Shown here: in pieces, positions 1 to 13,600 of the stretch
How the letters are laid out: the number at the start of each line of letters is the position of its first letter
Position numbering within the stretch: position 1 is the first letter of the stretch
DNA from: Erythrocercus mccallii
Lineage: Eukaryota > Chordata > Aves > Passeriformes > Dicruridae
Assembly (NCBI GenBank): GCA_013397435.1
Contig: VZRG01000004.1
Span: 1,401,560-1,465,559 of the forward strand
Reading direction: 5' to 3'
DNA: 64,000 nt
Made by a program: the position numbers and the translations under genes
The notes under the pieces: generated by a model
Seen by the model: the letters and a program-made list of their open reading frames with translations, nothing else
Database searches by the model: none
What the model was told of the DNA's origin: nothing

Positions 1-3000
1 GGATAGTCTCAGAAAAAAAATCTATGTTCAAAGGAAGGATTTGGAGACAAGGCTGGAAGGCTTGGCATCTGTGTTTGAGAATTGGTTCTAGCCAGCAAGA
101 GCTGTATATAAGAAAGGGCCAGAGACAGAGATAAAAATCACACAGATTTTGCTTTACAGAGGACTGTCACAAAAGCTGCTGGTAAGCAGCCAGCTTTAGG
201 GGAAGCCACTTCTGATTTGGCATTCAGCTCTATTTCTTTTGAAATCCCACTCAGAATATTGAAATAAAACCCAGAAGAGGCATGGGATCTTGGAAACAGT
301 ATTCCTGACTGTCCAAGGGAATGCCAAACTTAAGTAACTCATAAATAAAAACAATAGTGTTCTGGTTACAAGAAACTTACAGCTGTAATTCATATGTTTT
401 TGCATTAGGAATTGTTTACTCTCTGTTTTGGTGCTGCTGTTCCTCCTAACAGTCATAGGAACTATGAATAAAGCATAATTTTTCTTTGGCCTGCAGTATA
501 ACAAATGTAAAGATTAATATAAGAAATGCTTAAGAATCTTAGTGAAACAGAGAAGAAACTTTTATGAATTAATAAATAACTTCCTAGCACTGTATAATTA
601 AAAAAATACCAATAATTATACTTACTAGATGTGGCTTTCAACATCAGGTAAAGAACAATACTCTTCCCAAAATATTTAAAACAGTAATGACTAAAAAGAT
701 TTCTTAAAGTACACCAGTACACTGTGGTTGTTTTCTTGTAGTATATTTGGGAGGAAAGTACTTTTAGTGAAAAGTACTTTTCATAGTTATTCAAGGTTGA
801 ATACATCAGTATTGGCCTACTGTGTTGAAAGCTGAATGATTCAGTAATTGTATGAATTAATTCATTTCAAATGAGTTTTAAAATACTGCATAACATGACT
901 TGGCTATTCTGTATGTTGTTGTAACTCATGGCTTACCCATACTTCTCTTAATGGTCTTAAAATTCTTCTGTTAATACTCATACTTCTCTTAAAGCTGTGA
1001 GCTTTAGGTTCGTGCCTGCTCTGGAGTTTGCAATGTAACTTTCCTTAGCAAGCTGTACTTACAAGGGCTATCTAAGCCAAGAGTAGATGGGATGCTGTGA
1101 AAGGGAATCCTGTACAGTTTACCCTGTTGCTGCAGCTCATCTTTATCTGGTGTCTTCCTTGTCTTGTTTAAAGCAACAGTGCAATTTTCTGTGTGCATTA
1201 TACAGTATATGTAAGTGCTTTGCTTTCAAAAATTGTTACTTTCACTGTCTTTGAGCATATTCAGATGTGCTTCTAGTTTTATCATTTAATTTTATACCAG
1301 TTTTTAATTTTTGTTTTATTTTTCCACACATGAGTACATTTTTGTATGGTTTTTATACATACAAATAGAGCACAGAATCACAGAATGGTTTGAGTTGAAA
1401 GAGACCTTAAAGATCATCTAGTTCCAGCAATGTGTATCTATATATAGCTAAAACATAGATAGTGTTTATTTAGAGAGAGAAAGAAACTGTAAATATGGTG
1501 GTTTTCATGCCTCAAACATTTAAGATTTCATCAAAACCTGAAAAAATAGTTCTATTGTTAGTTTCCCAAAGTGAGGACATGTCTCAGTTGTTTATTATTC
1601 AAGTTCCCAGCCTTGTGATCTTGAGTTTCTTGCTGCTTTTTTGCAAATACAGATAGTAGTAGGTGTGAATGTTACAGCCTTTTCCTTTTTGTCACTTTTT
1701 CAACACTTTGATGATGCCTTTGTCACCTCAAGTTTGGATTCTGCAAAGTGCTACAGATTGAAGCAAAATCTGGAAACTGCAACTAGAGTAAAGTCTGTCT
1801 GCCTTGTGGTTAAGCAGTATTTCCCATAGGCAATGCATATTTCACTCTATCAGTACATTTCCAGGCAAAATTTAGCTTATTATACCTCTGAAGTTATGAG
1901 CCAAATTTCAGGGATCTAAAGCACTGCTCTGTGAAAGTCTTATGCACCAAATACCACTGTTAAAAATGGAGCCTTGTTGAGTAATAAATTTGTGGATGTA
2001 AAACGTATTAATTTGCCCATTTTTGGATGCTAGTCATCTCTGAACTTTAAGTCATGGGTTTGGCTTGGCTTTTTGGGTTTGGCTTGACTTCCCCTTGTGC
2101 TGAAGAGCTGGTCATATCCAAGTGCCTCTATAGCATTTATCTTCTTGTCCCTGTCTTCTTCTCTCTCTCCTCATTTCTCTCTTTTTGTCTCTAACTTTCC
2201 CACCTTCCTTCCCCTTTCTTTCTGCCTCTAGTGTCACACTATGTAAAGGTGAAATGCAGATGCAAATGCAAGCAAGCAGATGCACTTTGGATAGTGTTTG
2301 ATACTGGTTAGTCTTACTATTTCATGTAATTGGCTCTGGAGCATTTTGGCTGTGTAGCTAAATCCCTTCCCTCTGAAAACAAACAAAAAACCTCAGGCAA
2401 ACAAAATATGCTGTGACTTTTTTTGACAAGATCTTTAATCTTAAGTTTGGCATATATTTCCTAACAAATGCATCTATCATGTCAGCTATCATGGAATGAA
2501 AGAGAGATTTCTCTGAGGAACATTTTTTGCTGCCAAAATAAGGCGACATAGAGGAGATTGTTTTGTGTTTTCCTCTGAATACTTAGTTGCCACATTTTTT
2601 AAAGAATGGTGTTTTAATAATAAGCTTTATTTTAAATTCAAATCACTCAGAGATTTTCAGGAGGAAGAAAGGACAGAAATCCAACTGACCAAACAGCTAT
2701 CAAGACATTTTCCATTGCAGGACCAGATCACCTGTGCCTAGCTTTTTCTACTGAAATACTTGTCCAGACTATTTTCAATAATATCTGAAAGGGAAATTCC
2801 TGACTACCGTGTACAGCACCTTCCTTTATTAATAAAATAGTTTCAGGATTATTCTTTGTCCTGAACAAAACATGAGTGAACTCTGAGAGAGAGAAAGGTG
2901 GTATGTATTCAGGGACAACAGAAAGAGGAGATCGCATTTAGACTTATAACTATAGCATAAAGCAATAACTGAGGTAAATACTTTTTTTTTTTTTGTCAGA

Positions 3001-4374
3001 TTGGGTAAGTTTGTCACATTCTTCTCACAACTGTTCACCAAGAGCAATATTGTCTGATTTTGTAGGTAGGCAGCACTTGCTTTCAGGCAGCTGAGCCTCC
3101 TGAAAGTGATTGAAACTGTTTTTCATTAGCCTTAGGGGTGTGGTCAGGGAGGGTGGAACCTGGTCCCCTGCTCTAGCTTCGTGGGGTTCCAGAATAATTG
3201 GTTTCTTTGATTTGCTTGGAGTGATGGAACAGCCCAGAGAGGAGACATACAGTGACTTGTGAAGGCTTTGTGTGTGAGGGGGTTTATGGGAACAGTGCAG
3301 GCATTTTTGCAGTGACTTCCTGAATGCAGGTGCTGTGCTTCAGATTTAGCCTGGTATTACCTGTTTGGGAACCTGAGGGAACAATAGCTGTTCTTCCTCC
3401 CTTCACACAGAGTTCTTTTACCATTGCTGTCTCTCTGACCCCAGCCCTTCAATGAGATGATCTTTCCTCTCTGCCATTGCCTACCATTTACTTTCCCTTC
3501 AGAAAAAAATGTTTTAGTATACCTTGAAAGGCTAAAGCACATATGGATGCATGGGGCTTGTATGATTCATCTCGGTTCTTCCATTTCAGATCAGGATTGT
3601 AACTTCTATAATCCTTGCTGGTAAGAAGCAGCAAGGGAGCTGTGTTGTCTCAGGTGTTGTTAGGATTCAGAACTGTGATTCTAAGAATCAGCCTGTTGTT
3701 CCCCTTTCATTCCTAAGGTGATTCTTTTTGCTGGTAATATTGTTGACTTTGAACTGCCTCTAAAGCACTCAAGAGAATATTTAAATTCTTGCCAGCTTCT
3801 GTCACCTATATAGGAGAAAGTTTGCATTATTTTGCACTTCATTATTGAAAAAGTCAATAGTCACTCCTCAAGGCATGCAAGTGGTGGCAGAAATAGTATT
3901 TATAATATTTTAAGTAGTAAGTGCTGCATCTACATCTGACTAAAGATACAGGAAAGGAGAATGAATTTTTAACAAATTGCTCTGTCATTATCTATTTGCA
4001 AACTACCAAATACACTACATTCAGGACAGAGCAGAAGAAATAAAGTACGTATTTCATCAATCATGTGCCTTAATAACATTCATCACAATGCAACACAGAA
4101 TTGGGAATAAACTTTCTTATACACTGACAAAGTAATTGTATATGGTACATAGTGATGTTTCAATAATTCATCCAGATCCTGACTCTCGATTCCTAAGAGA
4201 AATGGAGGAGAGCTGTCCAGTAGTAATTATCTGTTAAAGAACATTTGTCACTGACATATAGGTAGTCAAAATCTTTGCAAGAAGGAGAGTTGTCATATTC
4301 TACCATTCCCCCTTCAAGGAAATAAATGGAATTGTGTGCTAATTAGTTTTCTTCTGTTTTTTCCCCTGTTGCAG
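1..4374 (+). other. ANKIB1: ANKIB1 intron (5' part of window)
   Basis: No coding exon is seen. The ankyrin segment expected just upstream of the first visible exon ([15 protein letters not shown]) is absent, so the preceding exon lies outside the window. The intron holds a short CR1 fragment near 1372-1432 and a pyrimidine-rich tract around 2145-2230. It ends at a pyrimidine-rich acceptor, gcag, at 4371-4374. Confidence 0.85.
1372..1432 (-). mobile_element. Short CR1 LINE 3'-end fragment (antisense)
   Basis: The sequence cacagaatcacagaatggtt followed by a match to 'gaccttaaagatcatctagtt' is the complement of the avian CR1 3' terminus, including its 8-bp terminal repeat unit. Only about 60 bp remain. 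Confidence 0.8.
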
Positions 4375-4675
4375 AACTTTCCTTTTTGTTCGAGATGGTA
4401 ACCCAAATAAAAGGAATGTGCACAATGAGACATCTATGCACTTACTGTGTATGGGACCTCAGATCATGATCTCAGAGGGAGCTCTTCATCCCCGCCTGAC
4501 ACGACCCTCAGAGGACGACTGCAGAAGAGCTGATTGTCTGCAAATGATTCTGAAGTGGAAGGGAGCAAAGCTGGATGAAGGACAATATGAGCGAGCAGCC
4601 ATTGATGCTGTTGATAACAAAAAAAATACACCTTTGCACTATGCTGCTGCCTCAGGGATGAAAACCTGTGTTGAG
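4375..4675 (+). CDS. ANKIB1: ANKIB1 exon: ankyrin repeats
   Basis: The 301-nt exon enters with one base completing a codon and ends on a codon boundary. It encodes [20 protein letters not shown], a linker containing [11 protein letters not shown], and a classical ankyrin start [15 protein letters not shown]. The first residues read TFLFVRDGN, slightly longer than the human sequence as I remember it. An internal AG in cgag (near 4395) could serve as an alternative acceptor, but the acceptor at 4374 is better. Confidence 0.95.
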
Positions 4676-7600
4676 GTAAAAGTTCATATACAATTATACG
4701 GTTATATATATTATGAGTAACTGACATGCACAATGTTTCACAAAGCTTTTTTTCATGGCGCAGGGAATCTGATATATTATATTGAATTAACTTTTTAATT
4801 CTGTTTTTCGTTAACTGTAAAAATTACGAAGATAAGCAGCCCAAAACAAACACTGTAGAGAAAAATGAAAGAAATGGATTACATATATATTAACTTCATG
4901 AAAATAACTCCTCAACATGAAGAAGACTCATGTAGGTATATAAAAATAGGAATTAATTACAGGGCTGTAACAGTGGAGAAAAAGCTTTAAAGGTAGGCAT
5001 AGGCATCCTATATGTGTAAAGAGAAGTGAAATAACCTGAGAGAAAATTGAGGCTCTTTTTGTTTTGCTGTACAGCTGAGACTGGAAATGGTGTCCATGTT
5101 TCAAGAACAGATTTGATGTCTTTATTTACAGTGTCTAGCTTTTTTAATGTTTGTGAAAGTAGTGGATAGTAATGAGAAATTGGGAATGACTTTTGAAGAT
5201 CTTGCCTCAGATTTATTTTTAAACTATATCAAGTAATGAGAACTAGTATTTATTTGTGCTGGTAATTTAACATAAAGAACACAAGCAGACATCTAACATT
5301 TTTAAAAACAGTTAACATCTTCATAAGTCTATTTTAACATCAAGATTTGTGTTTTCAGTTGCAACAATTACTTCATAGTTCAGCATTGGTATGTGAAATT
5401 TACATTTTTTTCTTCTGTTCACAATTTCGTGTTTATTCCAACTATGCTCAGAAACTTGGTATCATCAGCAAAGTTTATCATCTCTTTTTTCACCTTCTCT
5501 TCTAGATAACAAATTCATATCTTAAACAGTCCGTTCCCAGAACCTCTGGGACTTCACTGGTGACCTCTCTCTGCAGTAAAAACCTGATGATCTTTCCTGA
5601 TGTTCTCTGGAGCTGGTTTTAGTATTGGTGTTACTTTTACTATCTTTTAATTTTGTGTTGTGACAGATGCCATAAACTGCATATTATTATAAATATGTTC
5701 AGAAGAAGAACTTCTGAGACTTCAAATTGAAAGACTTTCTTTTGTGTCCTTCATAAAGTATGTGTGGTACATCGACAGACAATCCAACAGTTTGTACAAC
5801 TTTTCTGCTATATGTGTGATTGCTTTTACACTTTGTCCAGCAACCAACTTTACAAAAACATTGAAAGATTTACTATGTGATGTTTCAAAATTATTTATTC
5901 TGAGCTTTTATGCACATGGTATACAGCTCACAAAATGGTCAGAGTCTTCTTTATTTTGCATTTACCTTTCCCAGACTTTGTTCTTTACATATTCTTCATC
6001 TGGACACAACTTCAGCTTCTTATTTTCCATATGATTTTGTTTGTCTCCCTTCACAGATTTTTTTGATGTTTCTGGAATTTTTTTCCATGCTTACTTACCA
6101 CTTTTTGAAAGGAGACAGTGGATTTCTTGACTTACTTAGTACTGCTTTTTGAAAGTGGGCAGTGGATTTCTCGTCTTTTTACTGCTTCTGCAATTTTAAT
6201 GAATCCTTGGAAATTGTTAATGAGTGGTTCTTTGATAGTAATAGTTTGAATTAGGTCTTGCAGACTACTCTGGACAAAGTCAGGAGTTGCTTCTCCTCTC
6301 ATGTGTTTGCTGACTCTTTTGTCTATTATCCAGTCACCTATGTAGTCTGAAATTTTAATTTAGGAGTCATTTATTAGCTTACATATTTTCTAAATATACT
6401 TGGGAGATGCAATGACAAAAGTTCTCTTTATTTTTGTGTTTTCTTCCTTGCAGCACTTTTATTCTTAGTAGCCATGTCATCTTTATTGTTACAGTTTTAG
6501 TCAGGTCATTCACTAAAGCTTTTTTTGTTTGTTTAATTACAGAATTGTATTCCACTGGTATTTCTTGATAGAGTTTGTTTGTTTGGGGTTTATTTTAAAA
6601 AAAGGTATATAGCATCACCTTCTCTATGATTCTCACATTATGTTTGCTGGTTGTATTCTGACAAGCTTCTGGATATTGTCTGAGAATTCTCATTTAAAGT
6701 TTGTCATTTCAATTCCCCATCCTCAGGTGTGCACCCCCTTGAACTGAATATTCTTCTTTCATTAGTTCTTTCTATAGAAGTTCAGATACTGTCTTTTTAT
6801 TTCCAATATCCAGCCCTTCTTTCATTCCGACAGTATACAGATCATCCTTAGTTTTTTGAGCTTCTAATGAATGAAAACTCATCTTCCTGATGCCATTTTC
6901 TATGCTATTATTTAAGCTCCTGCCTTTCTGGTTCCCTGTTCAGTACTGAGGGAGTTAAGAGGATGCTGCTGTTAGATGCCCATACTTAACCTCCAGTCAC
7001 ACAGCCTGAATATTGCCCTATACCTTCTCTTTCCTCTGACCCATGTTGTTACAGCTCCTCAAGCTCCACACCAGCAGTTTGTCTTTAACATATGCTTAGA
7101 AATTATTTACATACTTAACTGATTTTCACCAGGGAGGCAAGTCACCATGCAGTCTTTGCTAGCTGAAGTATACTCAGACCCAGCTAACTCTATACATGGT
7201 AACTAAATGACATGTGTGTGTTGTCTGGCTTTTTCTTTAATCCAAAATAAATCATGGTTGTAAGATTGATTTAGAGTTTCTTGTGATGTGATTTATTTGT
7301 AAACAAATATGAGGCTGTCTCCTAGGTCTGTGTTACTACTGCTTTTATTTTGATTGTCAAGTTTTTATTCTTTCAGATTTGATAAAGAAACTAATTGCAA
7401 AGGACTATATAAGTTGCTCTTGTTCTCTCATTTTAGTACCACTTATTTGATCCAACTTCTTGATAAATTCTGCCTATAGGCATTTCACTCACAGGTGTTC
7501 TATCTATCTTTCCTCAAGATGAGACATTTGCTTTTAAACATATTTTTATTTACATTATTATACAATAGAGGACAAAAGAACATGTCATATGAGAAAGTGG

Positions 7601-10600
7601 GAGATAGCAATTAGCATTGAATGACCTCTGAAAACCATAGGTGAAAAACACACACATAAAATAATTTGACATAAGAAAGGTTGCTTCTGGTAGACAGAAT
7701 GGTAAACAGAAGAAAACCTTAGTAACAAGTTTCTGACATATTTCAGTATCTGGTATTTATGAACTTAGACATCAGATTTACAAGGGATTTGAGCAAGGAG
7801 TCTTCTGCCTGTTTCTGTCTTCATGTCCCTACATGGGGCTATACAGTGGTGTTAGAGATAGGCGCAACAGTATAAAAAGTTTCAAGAGGGTGAAGCAAAT
7901 GGGCTCATGCAGTAAGATCCAGGCAGACTGTAATGTCAGAAAGAATCACAGCTGCTGCAGAGTGAATTGTGGTTCTAGAGCTGGGCTGCAGCTGTCAACT
8001 GCAGACTAAAGTCAATTTGTTTTAAACTCATAAAAGTTCGTGATTTGTGCTTCTTTACAAATTATCATTCTATTTCTCAGTGTCTGTAATGTGAATCATT
8101 AGATAAATCCAGTTACTAGACTGCTAGTTCCCCATTGAATTATATAAACTGGGTTATGTTATCTTGATAATATATATTGTAATTGAGTAAACTATTTCTG
8201 ACTCTAATTTGCTTTCAGTTTGTCTTTGAAGAAGAATTTACAGTCTGATCCACAAGGATTGCTATTTGCCAGAGTTTTGTAGCCCTAACTAGTCATGGTT
8301 TCTGCATTAGAAATAGTGTACACCCCCAAGTTCAAACTTCTTTATGTGCCTACCATGGGATAGGGGGCCTTGGTTCTGAGATATCCTAAATCCTCCAGTC
8401 TGTAGTCCTTCTAACTCCTTCAACAGGAACAGATCTATGAACAGGAACACTACATGCCTTCACCAAGCCTGAAACTGAGAGATCAGCAAAGGAATTTAAC
8501 AATTATCTCTTTGTTTCTAGAAGTATTTGAGGATTAAAATTCTTAACAAAAAGAAATGAGATAAAAAGACTGATCCTAATCCTCAAGTTGTCCTCCCTCT
8601 CTCCAGGAAACTGAACGTCTCTTAAAACCTCAGGAATGCCTTTTGCCCATTTTTTGCAGTGGTACTCTCACTTCAGAGTAGCATTCCTCTTTATTGTCTC
8701 CTTCATTTTCCACCACTTTTCAGGCAAACCCCAGTTCTGTATCTTTGACTATCCCCACCACACCCAAATAAGAAAAGGAAAGCCCAAATATAGATCCTTT
8801 TGGGTGAAGTACCTACTGGTCGACTTGTTCAGAGTTGACAGTCAAATGTGCAGACTTGATACTGCTCCGTTCACATGTGTTAGATTTTTCTTCTGAGCAG
8901 AACAGCTGTGTGGAATCATTGCTAAAGATAGTTTGGGTAAAATTATGTGCTTACCTCAAACTACTGAAGAGACAATAATAACTTTCATGCTGAACAGATT
9001 TCATTTTATGCAGATACATTCCACATTATCACTGTATATTTGACATATTAAATGGTATTTTTGCAATTGTTTAAATTGCTAATATGATTGTTTAGATTAT
9101 TAATCTCAATTAATCAAGCAACAGAAGACTCTTTAACAGTGCTTCTAGAGAAACATGGCATCATTGTTAAAAACTTGTTGCTTTGCATATTCCTCATCTT
9201 GCAGATTAGATTTTGAGCTGCATAAATCTATGAAATGTTCTTTCAAATATATTTATTATCCTTTTTCCTCAGAAGGTGTCTTCTGAGAAGAAGAAGAAGT
9301 TGCCTCAGTTAAATTTCTCTTAGAGGTTAAAATGGACAGAATCTGATACTCAGGTTAACAAAGTTTTGGCAATGTTAAGAAGCTTAGATAGAACTAAGGT
9401 TAGCTGTTGTCTGTGTATCTTGGTAGTTGTCCCAGTATCATCTGTATTTCTGCCTGATTCTCTGCTATGAAGATCAAACACTCAATGACACTAATACCTT
9501 CTCAACTAAATCTTGTCATTGCACTGGTTTGTGGTATTTTTGCTATTTTATTTTGGACAATGTGGAAAAGGTTTCCTAATCTACAAGAATGAATCCAGGT
9601 TTGTAAAAGACATTCTATATTCTGCAGTGACAGATGAAGGAAATTTTCTCTTCTACTGAAGAAAAAATTGAGGAGTGTTTGATCATGATCTAAAAGGCTT
9701 GTATGAAGAACATATAATTTTAGAGAAATTTGGAGGGTTTTGGAAGTATCAAAATTAGAACCTTAGTTTTGAAATATCCTGGATAGTGTTGTTACAGATA
9801 CCATGATCTGAAGGCAAGATGATGTTTACAGACTTTTTTTAGAACCAAGATGAATCATTTTAGTAATGATATAAAGGTGTCATAATAAATCAGCAGAATG
9901 TTTCACCTGGGCCTTTAAAATCAGTGGCATATGCTGTCCTTGTTCATAGCAGGTCAGTTTGTATCAGGAGACCAAGTTATCAAGTTAAGGAGAGCAGCAC
10001 AAGGGTTTGATAGTTAGAGACTGCATTTTGGGAGGGTTACTGGTAAGAGTGAAATGACAGAATACTGGACTGTGTTAGAATTGCTTGAATTAGCATTATT
10101 TCGTTTCACTTTTTTTCATGTCCTCAGAAACAAAGTAGAGCTGCCAGAAGTGTTTTGTGCTCCCTGTGAATTAGTATCCTCTCATCTCTCATACCCAAGG
10201 AATCTCCTATTTTCTGTCAGCACTAGTTTACAAATGGTGGAGTTGCACCCATGTAGAAAGAATATTTAAAGGTGGTTTTAGCTGCATCTTGACACATGCT
10301 TGAAGGCCTCAGATGCTTCATTTTTATGGGGCACTGACTATATCAGTAAAGCAGCATTTTAGTCTTTAAAACCTAACTAACATATTGTGCAGCATTACCT
10401 TGTTTCTTCTATTTCTTAGATTTTGTGGTGCTCTGGAATTGTGGTGGATATAGGTGTAATTATGCACGAAAGCAAGCAGTAATTTATTTATAACAATCGA
10501 TAATCCTTGTTTCTAAAGACTATTATTATTGTAATAATAATATTGTAATAATTGTTCTGGTTTTCTTTTTTTTTGTTTTCTTCTTAGCTCACATGCCTTT

Positions 10601-13600
10601 AGGGTGTTACTAGAGTTGCTAATTAATAGCTGCTTACTTTGCCGTTTTACTTTTCAGCTTCTAGTAAAACATGGTGGAGATTTGTTTGCAGAAAATGAAA
10701 ATAAAGATACCCCATGTGACTGTGCAGAGAAACAGCACCACAAAGAGCTGGCTCTTAACTTGGAATCTCGAATGGTATTTTCACGTGATCCTGAAGCTGA
10801 AAGCATTGAAGCTGAGTATGCTGCTTTAGACAAAAAAGAGGTCAGAGGATACTTTAAATCTGAAGTATTTTACACATTTATATTTGTAACAGTTACATTG
10901 TGACACAAGTCTGCAAGTATTTCAGTAGGTACTGTACTTTGTATTTGTAAATAGTTTTAGCACAGCTCTTTATAATTTTCAAGTTAAGCTCTGAGAACAT
11001 AACAAATACATTGTCAGAAGTAAACAGAAATTTTATTCATATCTTAATTATGTGGACTGTCTTGCAGGCTGTGAGGCTGGAGGAGATACAGTGAGGCCAG
11101 TAAGCTTGGAAACAGTTTCTCTAAACCAAATATATATATATATTTTTAAAATTTCTTAAGATGCCTTTTTGCCTCAAAAATTAGGACAAAAAAAGTTCTG
11201 AAAAGGAGAAAATCTGTGGAATAGAGTAGGGAAACTTTTCTGGTGGATCTTCCTGGACAGAGACTGGGTTGAATGTTACGAAAGGCACTCAAAACTGACT
11301 AGTACAGGCCTTCATCATGGTGCATTTACTTGTTTTATAACACGTTGCCTGAAGCTACTGCATACCAGAGTTTATATGAAAAACAGGTAATAACAAGTGG
11401 TGTTACCTCCAAGTACATTTTTGAAAGAGAGAGACAATTCACTGACAAAAAAATGGCTTGAATTCTGTTGTGCCTTACAGACGACTGTGATTCCATTAAG
11501 ATAATTTGACCAAAAAGATTCTGACTACAAGTTCCCTCCCCAGTCATTATCAGATTTTAGTTAACTAAAATTCTAAATAAGAATACATAGATAAATTATA
11601 TGATTCAGTAAATACTACAAATTAATTCTGTTTAAATTAAAGGACAATAGATTTCTCTATGGTTACTTCCTTACTCCCTTCAGAAATAGCATGGCCTGGC
11701 TTTTTACCAGTTTGGCCCACTTATGACCTAATGATGTTTAAAACAAAATACATGAGTAGGCTTAGATTACATTAACTGTTCCCCTGAAAAATGCCACTCA
11801 TGGTCACTTTTATTTGAGAGTAAGAAGGTCCTTGTAGGGTCGATTTAATTTTTTGACCACTTTTCTTGGATAAATTCAAATATAAACAGCCTTAACTAGA
11901 TAGTTCATTCACATTTAGAGATGAGGTTTAATATACTTAGTACATTGAAATAGCAAATGTAATTAACTCATTTCTCTGAATATTTCCATGTAGAGGCATC
12001 CAAACTGTAAGAAGATAGTTTGAAATTATATTTTCTCTCTTGGCAGAAATGCTTTAAAAGGCTGCAGCCATTTCTTACTACAATTGCAGTTTACCACTCT
12101 TTTGGTTTTGCAAACAGAACTATTTGGAAGGTTGTGTTTTCAGCTGGATTATAGCAATATTTTGGCTTAAAAAAAGAAAAAGTTTTAAAGAGTGGTAATA
12201 CATAACTGTATTATTTAAGTTGAATAATTGCTATCATCATATTTATACCAAGGGTTTGCTGGCATATATACCAGCACAGGTAAGATGAGGAACTTAGAGA
12301 TATGGGTGGGACAAATCAAGAGCCACTTGAATAGGCTTTTCTGCAAGAGAAGATGTTGTCTCATGCCTGTTTAAGGTAGATGCTGAGCAAAACCAGCTTA
12401 AAGACTTGATAGTTACAAGGGACTGAACAGTCGTCCATCTCACATACCAGGGCAGCTTTCCCCTGCGTTCCAAATGTTCACAAGCCAAAAAATATCAGCC
12501 TGGAATTTGGTACACCAATTGATGACCTTGGGGATTTACATAGAGCAATTCCGTCTTCACATGCTCCCTGCTGTTTCCCCCCTCCTTTCTTTATGACTTT
12601 TCAGTAGCATAATTTCTCTAACGTCTTGTTTATCTCTAAGAGAACAAGTGCTGGCACAAGGGAGATGCCAAGAGCATGACGCCAGGAGATGTTAATCTTT
12701 CAATTTTAGCCTTAGAGTGGCCAAAACCAGTTGAAGAAACAGCCTTAGAAAGAGTTGCACTGAGCTGCAATCCAAACGACTGCATGTCCTCATCCTTCAG
12801 GACAGTGTACAAATGTCTGGGATGGGCAGTGACAACTGCACTTACCACTGGTGATGGTGATGCCTCTGTCAAAAGCCCCAGAGCACAGATGCTTCACCAA
12901 AATTGCCTCTCAAGAATGATCCTCTACTTTTTTTCTCTCGGTTTCATTTTTATATATTATTAAACACTGAGGGACAGAGTGTACAAAATGCTTGTTTAGT
13001 ATAGTATTCAGCTTGTAATTGTTGCCATTCAACATCCTTCCAAATCAGAAAATATTCATTCATGAATAATTAAAAAACTTTGAACACTAAGAAATGCATT
13101 TTGAAAGCAACTGCATCTTTTGAATGAAGGTTACAGGAAAAGATGAAACATTTGAAAACCATGAGTAGGATTTCTTTGCAGGCAAAACACCCAAATGGGC
13201 TTAACTCCAGTGTTTAGGGTCTGTACAGCAGTATCTGGAATGATAGTACCCAATATCTCCCCTTTCAAGCCTGCCATGTTTACAAGAGAACACAATCCTT
13301 TTTTTCTTGATTCTTTCCTCTTATTTTGTTGAATAATCTCAAAAAAATCTTTGTCATATAAAATCTAAATCCATCTTTTAAATCTAATTGAAGATACACT
13401 AAATAATATGACAGTAAGCGATTGTTCTTAAGCTGCTTTTATAGATTTTGGTTGTTCTTTTGCACAGTCCTTTTACATTTTTGTTTGTTGTAGCATGAGA
13501 GCATATTTGCCTTGATGATGTATCCCTGGGAGTTCTGAGACTGAAAGGGTCCTTCCTTTCAATAAAATCATGTAATATTTTAAATTTACATAAGGAACAC

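Larger units (their letters stand above)
4676..10657 (+). other. ANKIB1: ANKIB1 intron, 6 kb
   Basis: AT-rich intron without a supported gene. It holds an eroded antisense CR1 LINE segment near 5445-5640 and an imperfect local tandem duplication near 6098-6187. It also has an AT palindromic tract around 10520-10555. The rest gave no recognisable feature. Confidence 0.6.

Noticed and set aside
12294..12963. Open frames on both strands with somewhat protein-like sequence in an ANKIB1 intron
   Set aside because: I could not find matching splice sites, a domain, or agreement between strands. This is weaker than the 27-30 kb island, so no feature was called.
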